A stretch of 53,690 bases of DNA from Deinococcus radiotolerans (GTDB lineage Bacteria; Deinococcota; Deinococci; Deinococcales; Deinococcaceae). Every line of letters begins with the position of its first letter. Position 1 is the first letter of the stretch. The notes under the pieces were generated by a model. The model was not told the origin of the DNA and made no database searches. It saw nothing but the letters and a program-made list of their open reading frames with translations. Below are positions 14,051 to 21,795 of the stretch, in pieces. The stretch covers positions 1-53,690 of the forward strand of contig NZ_BMPE01000021.1 of the NCBI RefSeq assembly GCF_014647435.1, given 5' to 3'. The translations under genes were made by a program, and so were the position numbers.

Positions 14051-14332
14051 ATGAAAGAGCCCGCCCTGCTCCCTGGTCAGCTGCCGCACGCGCTGCTGGC
14101 GGTGGCGTGCGCTGAGCCGCTACCGGGCCCGACGCTCGCCCGCCGCTGCGGGGTGCGGGCCACCAGCGCGGCCCTGCGCCAGGCCATCCACCGCCTCGTG
14201 CGCCTCGGCGTCCTCACCCGCCAGGGCAAGGCGGGCCGATCCACCCTCTACGCCCTCACCGCACTGGGTGAGGAACTGCTCACCGATCTCTGGCACCTCG
14301 CCACCCCCACCCACCTGGAGGCCGCCGCATGA
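14051..14332 (+). CDS. Winged-helix protein
   Basis: 93 aa. TLARRCGVRATSAALRQAIHRLVRLGVLTRQGKAGRSTLYALTALGEELL is a clear winged helix. Follows the Cro-like gene by 14 bp and overlaps the next gene (ATGA). Probably an early regulator or replication accessory. Confidence 0.6.
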   Translation: MKEPALLPGQLPHALLAVACAEPLPGPTLARRCGVRATSAALRQAIHRLVRLGVLTRQGKAGRSTLYALTALGEELLTDLWHLATPTHLEAAA

Positions 14333-14490
14333 CGCACACCCTGCACCTCGACCTGCTCAGCCGCGAGCAACTCACCGCCCACTACCAGCTGATCGCCGCC
14401 CGCGCCCAGGCGGGCACCGCCACGCCCGCGCAGGTCATGACCCTCGGCCTGCTCCAGGCCCGCCTGCGCACCCTGGACGGCCGCGCGTGA
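14329..14490 (+). CDS. 53-aa hypothetical protein
   Basis: MTHTLHLDLLSREQLTAHYQ..., two predicted helices. Both ends are fixed by 4-nt overlaps (ATGA before, GTGA after), which supports a real gene despite its size. Confidence 0.5.
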   Translation: MTHTLHLDLLSREQLTAHYQLIAARAQAGTATPAQVMTLGLLQARLRTLDGRA

Positions 14491-15272
14491 AGCCCGCCCT
14501 GCCCAGCGGCCTGCCGCTCACCGCGCGCCCGCCCCTGCACCAGTTCACCCAGGCCGGGTACAAGCACGTGTGGACCTGCGCCGGGGTCTACCTCTTCGAC
14601 ATGAACGGCGAACCCCACTGGTTCGCCACCGACGGCTACAGCGCCATGCTCACGCCCGCCGTGCACACCGAAGAGGCCGGGGCGGACATGCTGTTCGGCA
14701 TGTCGGTCGGGAAGCACCGCGCCTACCGCGCCGATCACATCCGCGACCTGTTCAAGTACGTCAAGGGCAAGCACATCCTGCTGGAGGCCAGCACCGGCAT
14801 CCTCCACAGCCCGGACGGCATCATGCACGTCCCACCCTACGAACACGACGCCCCTGAAGGCGAAGAGCCGGAGCCCGTGCCCCTGCCGGACGTCCACAAG
14901 CCCTTCAAGGGCGTCATGACCGAGCAGAGCGAGTGCGCGCTGGGCCTCCAGTTCGTGCACGCCATCCGCGGCGCGTTCAACCACCTCACCAAGGACGCCG
15001 AGCTGGTCATGAGCTTCCTCGCGGACAACCGCCTGCTGTTCGACATCCACGCCCCGTACCGCGCGCAGATCGTCCTTGCCACCAAGAAACACGACCCCGT
15101 GAAACCCGAGGACGAACAGGACGCCCCAGCCGAAGCCGACAGCGAGGGCAGCAAGCCCGAGGGCAAGAAAGGCAAGGACAAACCCAGCGGCCCCCAGCTC
15201 TTCACCCTGGATGAACTCCTGGGCGAAGACGAGGGAAGCGCGCCCCCCGCAGAGGACGGTGACCCCGCGTGA
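14487..15272 (+). CDS. Early protein, possible sliding-clamp-like fold
   Basis: 261 aa from a GTG. VYLFDMNGEPHWFATDGYSAMLTP resembles the strand LVATDGHRL of DNA polymerase beta clamps, and FDIHAPYRAQIVLATKK resembles a clamp C-terminal strand. The C-terminal ~50 residues are charged, low-complexity and likely disordered, ending with a hydrophobic FTLDELLGED segment that could be a docking motif. Position just before the antirepressor and initiator fits a replication role, but the clamp idea is only a motif-level guess. Confidence 0.4.
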   Translation: MKPALPSGLPLTARPPLHQFTQAGYKHVWTCAGVYLFDMNGEPHWFATDGYSAMLTPAVHTEEAGADMLFGMSVGKHRAYRADHIRDLFKYVKGKHILLEASTGILHSPDGIMHVPPYEHDAPEGEEPEPVPLPDVHKPFKGVMTEQSECALGLQFVHAIRGAFNHLTKDAELVMSFLADNRLLFDIHAPYRAQIVLATKKHDPVKPEDEQDAPAEADSEGSKPEGKKGKDKPSGPQLFTLDELLGEDEGSAPPAEDGDPA

Positions 15273-15997
15273 CCCACCCCGCGTACCACAGCGAACCGAA
15301 CGACCCCGGCCTGGGGCAGCTGATCCCCCTGCGTGAAGCGCGCGGGGAGATCTGGGTGGACGCCCGCATGCTGCACCTCGCCCTCGGCGTCGGCACGCGC
15401 TTCAGTGACTGGATCACCCGCCGCCTCGTCGAGGCCTTGGCCACCGAAGGCGAGGACTTTTACTCAGAAGTGAGTAAAACCCCCGAGGGGGGCCGCCCCG
15501 CCACCCAGTACCACCTGACGGTCGATCTGGCCAAAGAGGTGGCGATGCTGGAACGCACACCCAGGGGCAAGGCCCTGCGCCGGTACTTCATCGACGCTGA
15601 GCGCGCCCTGCGGGAGGGCGCCCCCGCGCCCGCCCTCCAAGCTCCGCCTGCCGATCCCCTGCTGATGGCCCTCCAGACGGTCATCCAGATCCGCGAGGCG
15701 CAGCTGGGCATGGAAGCCCGCGTCGAAGCCCAGGCACAGGAACTGGCCGCTGTCCGCGAGGAACTCGACAGCACGCCCATCGTGGGCCCCCAGGTGCGCG
15801 CCGTGTACGACCTCGGGCGCCGCCTCGGGCAGCTCATGGGCGACTACGGCCGCGCGTGGCGGATGTTCAACAACCGCTTCGGACTCGCCGGGTACCGCGA
15901 CCTGCCCCGCAACCGCTACGACGAGGGCCTGCGCTTCCTCCGCCTGCAGATCACCGCGTACACCGGGCAGCCCATGCTGGGCGGTGATCAGGCGTGA
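15269..15997 (+). CDS. AntA/AntB-type antirepressor
   Basis: 242 aa from a GTG (GTGA overlap). Residues ~25-105 show the AntA pattern: IWVDARMLHLALGVGTRFSDWITRRLVEAL, GEDFYSEVSKTPEGGRPATQYHLTVDLAKEVAMLERTPRGKALRRYFIDAER. A coiled region and a C-terminal ORF6C-like domain (VRAVYDLGRRLGQLMGDYGRAWRMFNNRFGL) follow. Antirepressors inactivate the lysogenic repressor by direct binding. With a repressor that cannot self-cleave, this protein is a natural trigger of induction. Confidence 0.85.
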   Translation: MTHPAYHSEPNDPGLGQLIPLREARGEIWVDARMLHLALGVGTRFSDWITRRLVEALATEGEDFYSEVSKTPEGGRPATQYHLTVDLAKEVAMLERTPRGKALRRYFIDAERALREGAPAPALQAPPADPLLMALQTVIQIREAQLGMEARVEAQAQELAAVREELDSTPIVGPQVRAVYDLGRRLGQLMGDYGRAWRMFNNRFGLAGYRDLPRNRYDEGLRFLRLQITAYTGQPMLGGDQA

Positions 15998-16068
15998 CCG
16001 GCCACCCCCGCAGTTACGTTCAGCCCCTCAGAAACTACGGGGCCAGCCTGACCGAGGTGCAGCCATGA
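15994..16068 (+). CDS. 24-aa overlapping microORF
   Basis: Starts VTGHPRSYVQPLRNYGASLT from a GTG overlapping the antirepressor stop; its own stop overlaps the next ATG. The perfect coupling on both sides suggests translation, at least to carry ribosomes to the next gene. It could be just a re-initiation bridge. Confidence 0.35.
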   Translation: MTGHPRSYVQPLRNYGASLTEVQP

Positions 16069-16463
16069 GGCGCCGCACCCGCGTGAACCGCACGCGCGCC
16101 GATGGTACGCAGGCTCCGGCCCGCGTGTATCACGGCAGCTACCTCTTCGACCTCACCGTGGCCTCTCCCGCCGTGCGTGACGCCGAGTTCCTGCGCATGC
16201 TGGGCACGTACACCACCCGCGCCCTGGTGACCGGCGTGCAGGGCACGTGGCTGCACAGCTACTGGCAGGCGGCCATCCAGTACATCAACAACCGCACAGC
16301 CCGCGCGGTGGCCGGCACGCCGCACGACACGTGGCCCGCCCTCCAGATGGTGCAGTGGCGCGGCTGCTGGTGCGTCCGCGTGGTCGCCCGGCAGAACAAG
16401 CGCCGCGTGTCCGGCCCCCACCGCAACGATCTGCGCCCCCTGCTGTTCCGGGGGTGGCTGTGA
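16065..16463 (+). CDS. Hypothetical basic protein
   Basis: 132 aa starting MRRRTRVNRTRADG, basic N terminus, then a mixed domain with several Trp (GTWLHSYWQAAIQYINNRTAR, MVQWRGCWCVRVV). No family recognised. ATGA and GTGA overlaps tie it to its neighbours. Confidence 0.5.
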   Translation: MRRRTRVNRTRADGTQAPARVYHGSYLFDLTVASPAVRDAEFLRMLGTYTTRALVTGVQGTWLHSYWQAAIQYINNRTARAVAGTPHDTWPALQMVQWRGCWCVRVVARQNKRRVSGPHRNDLRPLLFRGWL

Positions 16464-16861
16464 CCGCCGTCGCCCTGCCAGTCAGCACGGCCGAGCTGCT
16501 GCTGCGCGCCCTGGAGACGGACGCGGAGCGCGGGGAGACCCTGCTGCGCGCCGAGGACCGCGCCCGCCTGCTGGGCGAGCTGCGAGCGGCCCTGACGCCC
16601 TGCGCGGTCTGCCAGGGCACGGGCCACCAGCCCACCGACCCCGGGTACCTGGTGCCCTGCCCCGCGTGTGACCTGCCCAGCAGCCTCGCGCAGCACACCC
16701 GCCGCATGCGCAGCGCGTTCGCGCACGACCGCGTGGCCCTCGCCCTCCTGGAACGCTGCGGCCTCCGCATCGCCCAGCTGGAGGCCGAGCGCAACCCCTC
16801 GGACGTCCAACGTGACCGTGATGAAGTCCTAGCGCTCGCCAAGTCGGGGCAGCTCGCATGA
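16460..16861 (+). CDS. Small zinc-finger protein, DnaJ-type CxxC pairs
   Basis: 133 aa from a GTG. CAVCQGTGHQPTDPGYLVPCPACD contains two C-x-x-C pairs with the CxxCxGxG flavour of DnaJ zinc fingers, between two helical regions. Possibly a zinc-binding accessory of replication or transcription. Confidence 0.55.
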   Translation: MTAVALPVSTAELLLRALETDAERGETLLRAEDRARLLGELRAALTPCAVCQGTGHQPTDPGYLVPCPACDLPSSLAQHTRRMRSAFAHDRVALALLERCGLRIAQLEAERNPSDVQRDRDEVLALAKSGQLA

Positions 16862-17138
16862 AGGCGCAGAGTGTGCTGCACCTCACGAGCGGCTTTGAAC
16901 GCGCTATGCTTTCAGGTACCCCGGAGGCTGTAACCGAACACCAGCCAAAGGGTAACCCTCCTGCTGCGCAAAGTTTGGCGACCACGCGCGTGCAGAAGGG
17001 TTCCGGGAAAAACTCGAAGATTGTTTGCGGATCTGACAATCCGCAGGCTTGGGCCTGTGACCAGTTTACGCGGCTGGTCATGGCCGGTCAACGTACCGGC
17101 AGGGGCGCCCGTGCCCCAGGACGCGTGGGAGTTCGTTC
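16862..17138 (+). promoter_or_regulatory. Structured 277-bp leader before the replication initiator
   Basis: GC drops and five stem-loops follow in a row: TGCGGAT/ATCCGCA (17026-17045), CAGGC/GCCTG (17044-17057), GACCAG/CTGGTC (17059-17079), GCCGGT/ACCGGC (17083-17100) and GGGGC/GCCCC (17102-17117). TGTAACC and GGTAACC lie at about 16928 and 16952. An open frame of 94 codons (16858-17142) crosses it, coupled by ATGA to the previous gene, but its composition is unconvincing. More likely a regulatory leader or part of the replication control region. Confidence 0.5.
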
Positions 17139-18659
17139 ATGAGCACTGAGGATCTGGTCATCATCACCCAGCCTGCGGGCAGTCGTACCCTCGCCCTGCG
17201 CGAGTCCTACCTGGGGATCAGTCGAGACGACGTAGTGAAGGCGCTGCTGCTGAACGCCAACGAACGCTGGTACAAGTACAAACTGAAAGAGCGCGAGCAG
17301 GCGCGGCACCGCAACAAGGTCGCCCGGGACGGCGGCGAGACCCCGGACGCCGATGAGGGCCTGTGGGTGTTCATGAGCGGCGAACAGTGGGCCGCTGAAC
17401 TGCTGGGCGTGGCGGAAGTGAAGACGGTCCGCCGCAAGATGGCCGAACTGGTCGAAGACGGATTCCTGAGCGTCCGGGACAACCCCACGAAGAAGTGGGA
17501 CAAGAAAAAGCAGTGGCTGTTCAACCGCGCGGCGGTACAGGCTGCCGTGGACGCGTGGACAGGCACCCGGCCCACGCCGGACCTCGACCCGAGTGAGGCG
17601 GATGGAGTCACCGGGCCCGTAAAGGACGGCTCAGACGATGTGGACATGGATTCCCCTCCCATTCGGACAATTGTCAGTATCGAAGCGGACAAAACGGAGA
17701 ATGGAAGCGGACAAAACGGCGCTTCCATCCGGACAAATGGGATGAGCAATACCACAGGGATCTCTCCCAGGGATCTTTCCCAGGAATCCTTCCCAGGAGG
17801 AGATGCGCACGAGGCGAACGCCCAGCCCAGCTCAGCTGCCCGCTCCTCCTCGGGGGTCGCTGCGCGAGAAACGGCAGGTGGCCAGATCAGTCCCGCCGCC
17901 AGCGTGGCGGTGTTGCCGCCTGACGGCGGGGCCGCTGACGCGGCCAATGGTCACACGCTCTCTGAAATCATGGAGACCAGCCACCCCGGACGCCAGGACG
18001 GTCAGGCCACGGACACGGCAGAGGTTCCGGGGGCGGCGGGCGGCCCGTCCGGCGATCAGGGCAGCCCTGCGGCCCCCAGCGTGGACGCCCTGCGCCCCAT
18101 ACCCACCCCGGAGCTCAGCACGCGGGTTCCTGCCCGTCCTGAGAGCGCCGAGTACCGCGCCCTGCTGACCCTGTTCGGGAAGAATCTGGGCGGGTACCTC
18201 CAGGAGTACACCCGCACGGGCAGCATCCCGCGCACGCAGTGGTTGCGCCTGACGCTCGCCGAGCTGGACCTGGTGCGCGACACCGCCCAGGGTGAGGCGC
18301 GCGCCACGCAGGGCAACATGCTCACGCTCGCCGTGCGCGGCCTCGACCGCCTGATCGGCGCGGTGGCTGCACCCCGCACGGCCGCCAGCGGCAGCGCCCG
18401 CCCCGCGGTGGCCACCGTCACCCCGAACGGCAGCAGCCTGAACGGCTTCAAGCCGACTGAGCAGGTGCAGGACGTGGCCAGCACTGACCGCTATGGGCAG
18501 GGCGCCCGCTGGCAAGCCCGCGACGGTGGCGCCGTGCTCACCATCCAGCGCACCAGCGACAAGCCCACCAAGACCGGGAAGGCCACCCTGTACCATCTCA
18601 GCGACGGCCGCACCGTGAACGCGATGGAACTCATGCGGGACTTCGATCATGTCGGGTGA
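17139..18659 (+). CDS. Replication initiator with internal origin
   Basis: 506 aa. The N-terminal ~140 residues contain a winged-helix region (EQWAAELLGVAEVKTVRRKMAELVEDGFLSVRDNP), as in phage and plasmid initiators. A long Gly/Ser/Ala/Pro-rich linker follows (~150-340), then a helical domain (EYRALLTLFGKNLGGYLQEYTRTG...) and a small beta domain at the C terminus. The linker DNA holds four 22-bp-spaced iterons and a 13-bp tandem array, the way the lambda origin lies inside gene O. It probably binds these repeats and loads the host helicase. Specific Rep family not recognised. Confidence 0.7.
   Translation: MSTEDLVIITQPAGSRTLALRESYLGISRDDVVKALLLNANERWYKYKLKEREQARHRNKVARDGGETPDADEGLWVFMSGEQWAAELLGVAEVKTVRRKMAELVEDGFLSVRDNPTKKWDKKKQWLFNRAAVQAAVDAWTGTRPTPDLDPSEADGVTGPVKDGSDDVDMDSPPIRTIVSIEADKTENGSGQNGASIRTNGMSNTTGISPRDLSQESFPGGDAHEANAQPSSAARSSSGVAARETAGGQISPAASVAVLPPDGGAADAANGHTLSEIMETSHPGRQDGQATDTAEVPGAAGGPSGDQGSPAAPSVDALRPIPTPELSTRVPARPESAEYRALLTLFGKNLGGYLQEYTRTGSIPRTQWLRLTLAELDLVRDTAQGEARATQGNMLTLAVRGLDRLIGAVAAPRTAASGSARPAVATVTPNGSSLNGFKPTEQVQDVASTDRYGQGARWQARDGGAVLTIQRTSDKPTKTGKATLYHLSDGRTVNAMELMRDFDHVG
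17664..17751 (+). repeat. Four iterons, 22-bp spacing (candidate origin)
   Basis: CGGACAA occurs at 17664, 17686, 17708 and 17730, each exactly 22 bp apart, two helical turns. The second and third copies share AAGCGGACAAAACGG. Because 22 is not a multiple of 3, the spacing is not produced by a protein repeat, so it reflects selection on the DNA. Confidence 0.85.
17755..17800 (+). repeat. 13-bp tandem repeats beside the iterons (candidate unwinding element)
   Basis: CAGGGATCTCTCC, CAGGGATCTTTCC and CAGGAATCCTTCC are directly adjacent, followed by a half copy CAGGAGG. The period of 13 is again not a codon multiple. They start 4 bp after the iterons. Length and GATCT core recall the 13-mers of bacterial origins, though these are less AT-rich. 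Confidence 0.75.
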
Positions 18660-19149
18660 CCGCAGCGAGTGGCTGGCCAGCCTGCAGGTCGGCGACACCG
18701 TGACCGTGACGCACTACGCGGTGGCCACCCGAGACCAGGCATATGCCACGCTCACGCCCCAGCACGCCCCCGTGGAACGGGTGACGACCCAGCACGTCAT
18801 GGTGCTAGGCCAACGTTTCCGGCTCGGCTGGGCGAGCAATAACGCCGGGCACTCCACGAGCGGTCCCGCGGCCCGCGTGACACCCGCCGAGGATCTCCCC
18901 GCCCTGCAACTCCAGGCGCGGTACAACGCCGTGCTGAACACGCTGCTGCCGCTCGGCATCACCGAAACCAGACTGCTCGAACTCCGCATGCAGAGCGTCC
19001 CTCAGGGAGCAACTGACGTGATGACCCCGGAGATCGTGGAGCGCCTGGAGCGGGCGGTGGAGTTGTTGGCGACCCTACGGGCAGACGTGCGGGCCGTGGC
19101 CCAGGAGATCGGCATCCGTGCGGATGTCTGGTGGGCAAGCCGGAGGTGA
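18649..19149 (+). CDS. Hypothetical protein coupled to the initiator
   Basis: 166 aa; overlaps the initiator by 11 bp. N-terminal half is beta-rich (LQVGDTVTVTHYAVATRDQAYATLT...), C-terminal half helical (EIVERLERAVELLATLRADVRAVAQEIG). Probably a replication-module accessory. No family recognised. Confidence 0.5.
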   Translation: MSGDRSEWLASLQVGDTVTVTHYAVATRDQAYATLTPQHAPVERVTTQHVMVLGQRFRLGWASNNAGHSTSGPAARVTPAEDLPALQLQARYNAVLNTLLPLGITETRLLELRMQSVPQGATDVMTPEIVERLERAVELLATLRADVRAVAQEIGIRADVWWASRR

Positions 19150-19152
19150 GGC

Positions 19153-19389
19153 ATGACGACCCGACTGCCAACCGAGCTGGAACCGTTCATGGACTGGCTG
19201 GACGCGCGGGGCTGGGGGTACAAGGTCAGCCGGACGGACGGCGAGCTGCTGTACCGCGCCCGCTGCGGCCGGAGCGATGGGCTGGGCGGGAGTGATGAGC
19301 AGCGCGCTCCCACCCGCTGGGGAGCCCTGCACGCCGCGTACCTGGATGCCCAGCGCAAACGGCGCAGTCGCCGGGGCCGCAAGACGTGA
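19153..19389 (+). CDS. Small basic hypothetical protein
   Basis: 78 aa, starts MTTRLPTELEPFMDWLDARGWGYKV and ends in a strongly basic tail (QRKRRSRRGRKT), so nucleic-acid binding is possible. Last gene of the rightward early operon; a GC hairpin follows. Confidence 0.5.
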   Translation: MTTRLPTELEPFMDWLDARGWGYKVSRTDGELLYRARCGRSDGLGGSDEQRAPTRWGALHAAYLDAQRKRRSRRGRKT

Positions 19390-19422
19390 GCCGCTGTCCG
19401 CGCTGAGATGCGCGGCAGCGGC
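19390..19422. terminator. Hairpin between convergent genes
   Basis: GCCGCTGtCCGCGC pairs with GCGCGGCAGCGGC, one bulged base, 6-nt loop. It fills the gap between the plus gene ending 19389 and the minus gene ending 19436. There is no T tract. Confidence 0.5.
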
Positions 19423-19435
19423 CAGCACAGACCCC

Positions 19436-19831
19436 TTATCGTCCGCGGGCGTCCAGGTACGCAGTCAGCGCTGCCTCAATTAACGCCTGCGGACTCTGAC
19501 CAGTCTCACTCGAATACGCAAAGGCGCGGACGGCCAGGTGATTATCGATAGCTCCGAAGGCCCCTTGCAGGTCGTGGTACCGGTACGTTGCTGCTGTGTC
19601 CGGCGCTTCGCCCACGAGCGCGGCCGTCTCGGGCGTGGCCTCCCAGAAGTTGGTGCTGGGGTTCCCGCGCACCGTGATGCCACAGTCGTGCCGGGGGCAG
19701 GAGAAGATGGCGAACTGCGTACCGTCAGCCTTCGTGTAGAAGCTCCCGCTCTGGCTCAGGCCAATGCCGTGTATGGGGCACGCACCTTTGGCGAGGCGTT
19801 GGCGTCTGGTCTCGAAGTCCTGTTTGGCCAT
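19436..19831 (-). CDS. Zinc-ribbon-like hypothetical protein
   Basis: 131 aa. ACPIHGIGLSQSG...FSCPRHDCGI has C-x-x-H and C-x-x-x-x-C pairs suggesting a metal site, and the C-terminal part VRAFAYSSETGQSPQALIEAALTAYLDARG looks helical, RHH-like. Single minus-strand gene, so it has its own promoter in the 107-bp gap to 19939. Confidence 0.5.
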   Translation of the reverse strand: MAKQDFETRRQRLAKGACPIHGIGLSQSGSFYTKADGTQFAIFSCPRHDCGITVRGNPSTNFWEATPETAALVGEAPDTAATYRYHDLQGAFGAIDNHLAVRAFAYSSETGQSPQALIEAALTAYLDARGR

Positions 19832-19938
19832 GGGGGCACTGTAAGCGTGTGGAACTCCTGTGTGTAGCCTGGTCCCACAGACACCCCCCCTGAAAAATGT
19901 GTGACATGAGAAAAAGGTGAGTCCGGCAGGCTTGAAGT

Positions 19939-20094
19939 ATGCCAGCCGCCCCGCCTGAACCTCTCCCCTACCTCACCGGCCTCCTGCGTGAGCTGTACCC
20001 GTGCGCCGTGCGGGAGGCTCGCGTGCGGGCCGCGCACGTGCACCGGGCCCTGGCAAGAGGAAGCACCTACGCCCGTAAGCGCAGGTGCCTGTAA
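19939..20094 (+). CDS. 51-aa basic peptide
   Basis: Starts MPAAPPEPLPYLTGLLRELY and has a basic C-terminal half (REARVRAAHVHRALARGSTYARKRRCL). No clear ribosome site; leaderless initiation is possible. Its stop lies 2 bp before the first partition-site repeat. Tentative. Confidence 0.35.
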   Translation: MPAAPPEPLPYLTGLLRELYPCAVREARVRAAHVHRALARGSTYARKRRCL

Positions 20095-20096
20095 TG

Positions 20097-20124
20097 CCAG
20101 AGTTCAGGAGTTCTAGAACTCTGG
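20097..20124. repeat. Inverted repeat at the end of the partition cassette
   Basis: CCAGAGTTC and GAACTCTGG form 9-bp arms around 10 nt, and GAGTTCTAGAACTC (20108-20121) is itself a perfect 14-bp palindrome. The CCAGA core is the same as in the octads on the other side of the cassette (21059-21083). Confidence 0.6.
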
Positions 20125-20127
20125 AGT

Positions 20128-20412
20128 CTAGGAGCGCAGCTGGGCGTGCACCCGCTCCCGCAGCTCCGCGTCATCCCGGTACTCCATCAGCAGCACTTCC
20201 AGCAGCTCCTCGACCGAGCAGCGCCGCCCCCGCTGCTCCTGCAATTCCAGGGCGTCGCGGCGCAGCATGCCCTGCAACTCGGGCAGCGCGCGGGTGCCGA
20301 ACTTCTCCCGCTGGGCTTCCTGCCGGGGTGCCCGCAGGGGGCTGGCGTCGCCCTGGCGCTCCGCGCGCGCCGTTTCCTTCCCCTTCTCCATCATCTTCCG
20401 CAGGTTGTTCAC
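20128..20412 (-). CDS. ParA partner, probable centromere-binding protein
   Basis: 94 aa from a GTG overlapping the ParA stop. The N terminus is basic and flexible (NNLRKMMEKGKETARAERQ), like the ParA-stimulating tails of small ParB/ParG proteins. A helical C terminus (ALPELQGMLRRDALELQEQRGRRCSVEELLEVLLMEYRDDAELRERVHAQL) follows. It likely binds the CCAGA-type repeats flanking the cassette. Confidence 0.65.
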   Translation of the reverse strand: MNNLRKMMEKGKETARAERQGDASPLRAPRQEAQREKFGTRALPELQGMLRRDALELQEQRGRRCSVEELLEVLLMEYRDDAELRERVHAQLRS

Positions 20413-21041
20413 AGCATCGCCTCCAGTTCGTTCCACAGCTTCCCGAAGTGCCACATCTTCACCGGGTTGTACTTCGCGCCCTTGGCCGCCGCGTACAGCT
20501 TCAGGTAGGGGATCGTGGTCTCTGCCACCCGCACCCCGAACTCCTGCGCCGTCGCGTCCCCCTCGATGGCCTCGCGCGTGTCCCGCGTCAAGGCGGGCAT
20601 GGTGCCCGCGTGGTTCAGCACGATCACGATGGGCAGCCCCGCGTTCCCCTTCCGGGGGAGCTCCATGAGGTCCAGGGTCTGCACGACCTGCGCCAGATCC
20701 CCGCTGCCGATGTGGACGGGCAGCACCACGAGGTCCGCGACCCCCGCCGCCTGCATACACACGTCGCGGGCCACGGGCGGCGTGTCGATCACCACGAAGT
20801 CCACGGCCCCGCTGCGCCGCACCTGCCGCAGCGTGCTGTTCAGGTCGCGGGGGTCGAGGCGCTCCGTGACCAGGTGCTCGCCCGTCATCTCGGCGGCGTC
20901 CACCCACTGGGAGGCGCTGGGCGTCGGGTCCAGGTCCAGCAGCGCCGTGGGCCCGCGCCGCGCAGCCTCCGCTGCCAGGGGGACCGCCGTGCTCGTCTTA
21001 CCGCTGCCGCCTTTCAGGCCGATCACGCTGATGACTTTCAT
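20409..21041 (-). CDS. parA: ParA-type partition ATPase
   Basis: 210 aa from MKVISVIG. Deviant Walker A KGGSGKTS at about 10-17 with the signature first Lys, DLDPTPSASQW (normally D-x-D-P-Q, here T replaces Q), and Walker B-like FVVIDTPP. Short type Ib-like ParA without an N-terminal DNA-binding domain. It would move element copies along the nucleoid with its overlapping partner gene. A GTG at 21047 is an alternative start. Presence of a partition pair and no integrase is the main evidence that the prophage is extrachromosomal. Confidence 0.9.
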   Translation of the reverse strand: MKVISVIGLKGGSGKTSTAVPLAAEAARRGPTALLDLDPTPSASQWVDAAEMTGEHLVTERLDPRDLNSTLRQVRRSGAVDFVVIDTPPVARDVCMQAAGVADLVVLPVHIGSGDLAQVVQTLDLMELPRKGNAGLPIVIVLNHAGTMPALTRDTREAIEGDATAQEFGVRVAETTIPYLKLYAAAKGAKYNPVKMWHFGKLWNELEAML

Positions 21042-21046
21042 GCCCA

Positions 21047-21120
21047 CACTCTGACATTCCAGAGTGCCAGAAGTCCAGAGTGCATGATTTCACGAATGGA
21101 AGAATGCCAGAACTCTAGAA
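21047..21120. repeat. Octad repeats upstream of parA (candidate parS/operator)
   Basis: CCAGAGTG, CCAGAAGT and CCAGAGTG lie directly end to end at 21059-21082. CACTCTG (21047-21053) pairs with CAGAGTG (21060-21066), and a further CCAGAACTCTAGAA lies at 21107-21120. Tandem 7-8-bp repeats are the usual target of RHH centromere-binding partners. The site lies between parA and the divergent nuclease gene, so it can also regulate both. Confidence 0.65.
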
Positions 21121-21133
21121 AAGAGGAATGGGC

Positions 21134-21613
21134 ATGAGATACGGGCCATTCAGCAGCGTGGCCGACGCTGAGGTGTACCTGGGCAAGATCCGCGACCCCG
21201 ACCGCCGCGCCCAGACCCGCCGCGAGCTGGGCCTCCCCGACGCCAGCCCCAGCCGCGACCCGGACGCCAACTACCTGCCCGCCAGCCAGAGCAACGGGTA
21301 CAGCGTCGAAGCAGAGTTCCAGGCCGCCGTCGTCAAAGAGCTGGCCGCGTTCGGGTGGCACGTGCAGGAGAGCCTCAAGGGCAGCGAGCGCGGTGGCGAG
21401 GTCTGGTACGGGAAAGGCTGGCCCGATTTGCAGGTCTACCGCGCGCCGCGCCGCACGTTCTACCTGGAACTGAAGCAACCGGGGAAAAAGCCCAGTCAGG
21501 CGCAGCTCGACTGCCACGCCCGCCTGCGCGAGAGCGGGTACCGCGTGACCGTGGCCTACACCCTCGACCAGGCGCTGCGCGCCGCACAGGAGGAACTGAC
21601 ATGCGAGACCTGA
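21134..21613 (+). CDS. VRR-NUC domain nuclease
   Basis: 159 aa. VEAEFQAAVVKELAAFGW, then GKGWPDLQVYRAPRRTFYLELKQPGKKPSQAQLDCHARLRESGYRVTVAYTLDQA: the E, PD, E-x-K and Q residues of the VRR-NUC type of PD-(D/E)XK nucleases are all present. These enzymes often resolve branched DNA and occur in phage replication regions. AGAGG lies 7 nt before the ATG at 21134; an ATG at 21128 is too close to it. Confidence 0.85.
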   Translation: MRYGPFSSVADAEVYLGKIRDPDRRAQTRRELGLPDASPSRDPDANYLPASQSNGYSVEAEFQAAVVKELAAFGWHVQESLKGSERGGEVWYGKGWPDLQVYRAPRRTFYLELKQPGKKPSQAQLDCHARLRESGYRVTVAYTLDQALRAAQEELTCET

Positions 21614-21795
21614 CCCTCACGGGCGCCCACGGCGGCACCCTCACCGTCCGCCGCGCCGGCACCCGCACCCGCATCCTCATCAGCGGCACGGGCGCGGGGA
21701 ACACCACGCTCGACGATTACACCCATGAGCAGATCCGCCAGCTGCGCGACGTGCTCAGCGAGTGGCTCGCCCAGCAGGGGAGGGGAGACCAGTGA
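21601..21795 (+). CDS. 64-aa beta-rich hypothetical
   Basis: MRDLTLTGAHGGTLTVRRAG... with regular strands then a helix (THEQIRQLRDVLSEWLAQQG). Overlaps the nuclease by 13 bp and the next gene by 4 bp. Confidence 0.5.
   Translation: MRDLTLTGAHGGTLTVRRAGTRTRILISGTGAGNTTLDDYTHEQIRQLRDVLSEWLAQQGRGDQ

Noticed and set aside
16858..17142. 94-aa ORF through the leader of the initiator
   Set aside because: Coupled by ATGA to the previous gene, but the DNA is dominated by hairpins and shows no coding bias; kept as a regulatory region.
17755..17800. 13-bp repeats as a short CRISPR-like array
   Set aside because: They are directly adjacent with no spacers and lie within a coding region; no CRISPR array or cas gene is present in the window.
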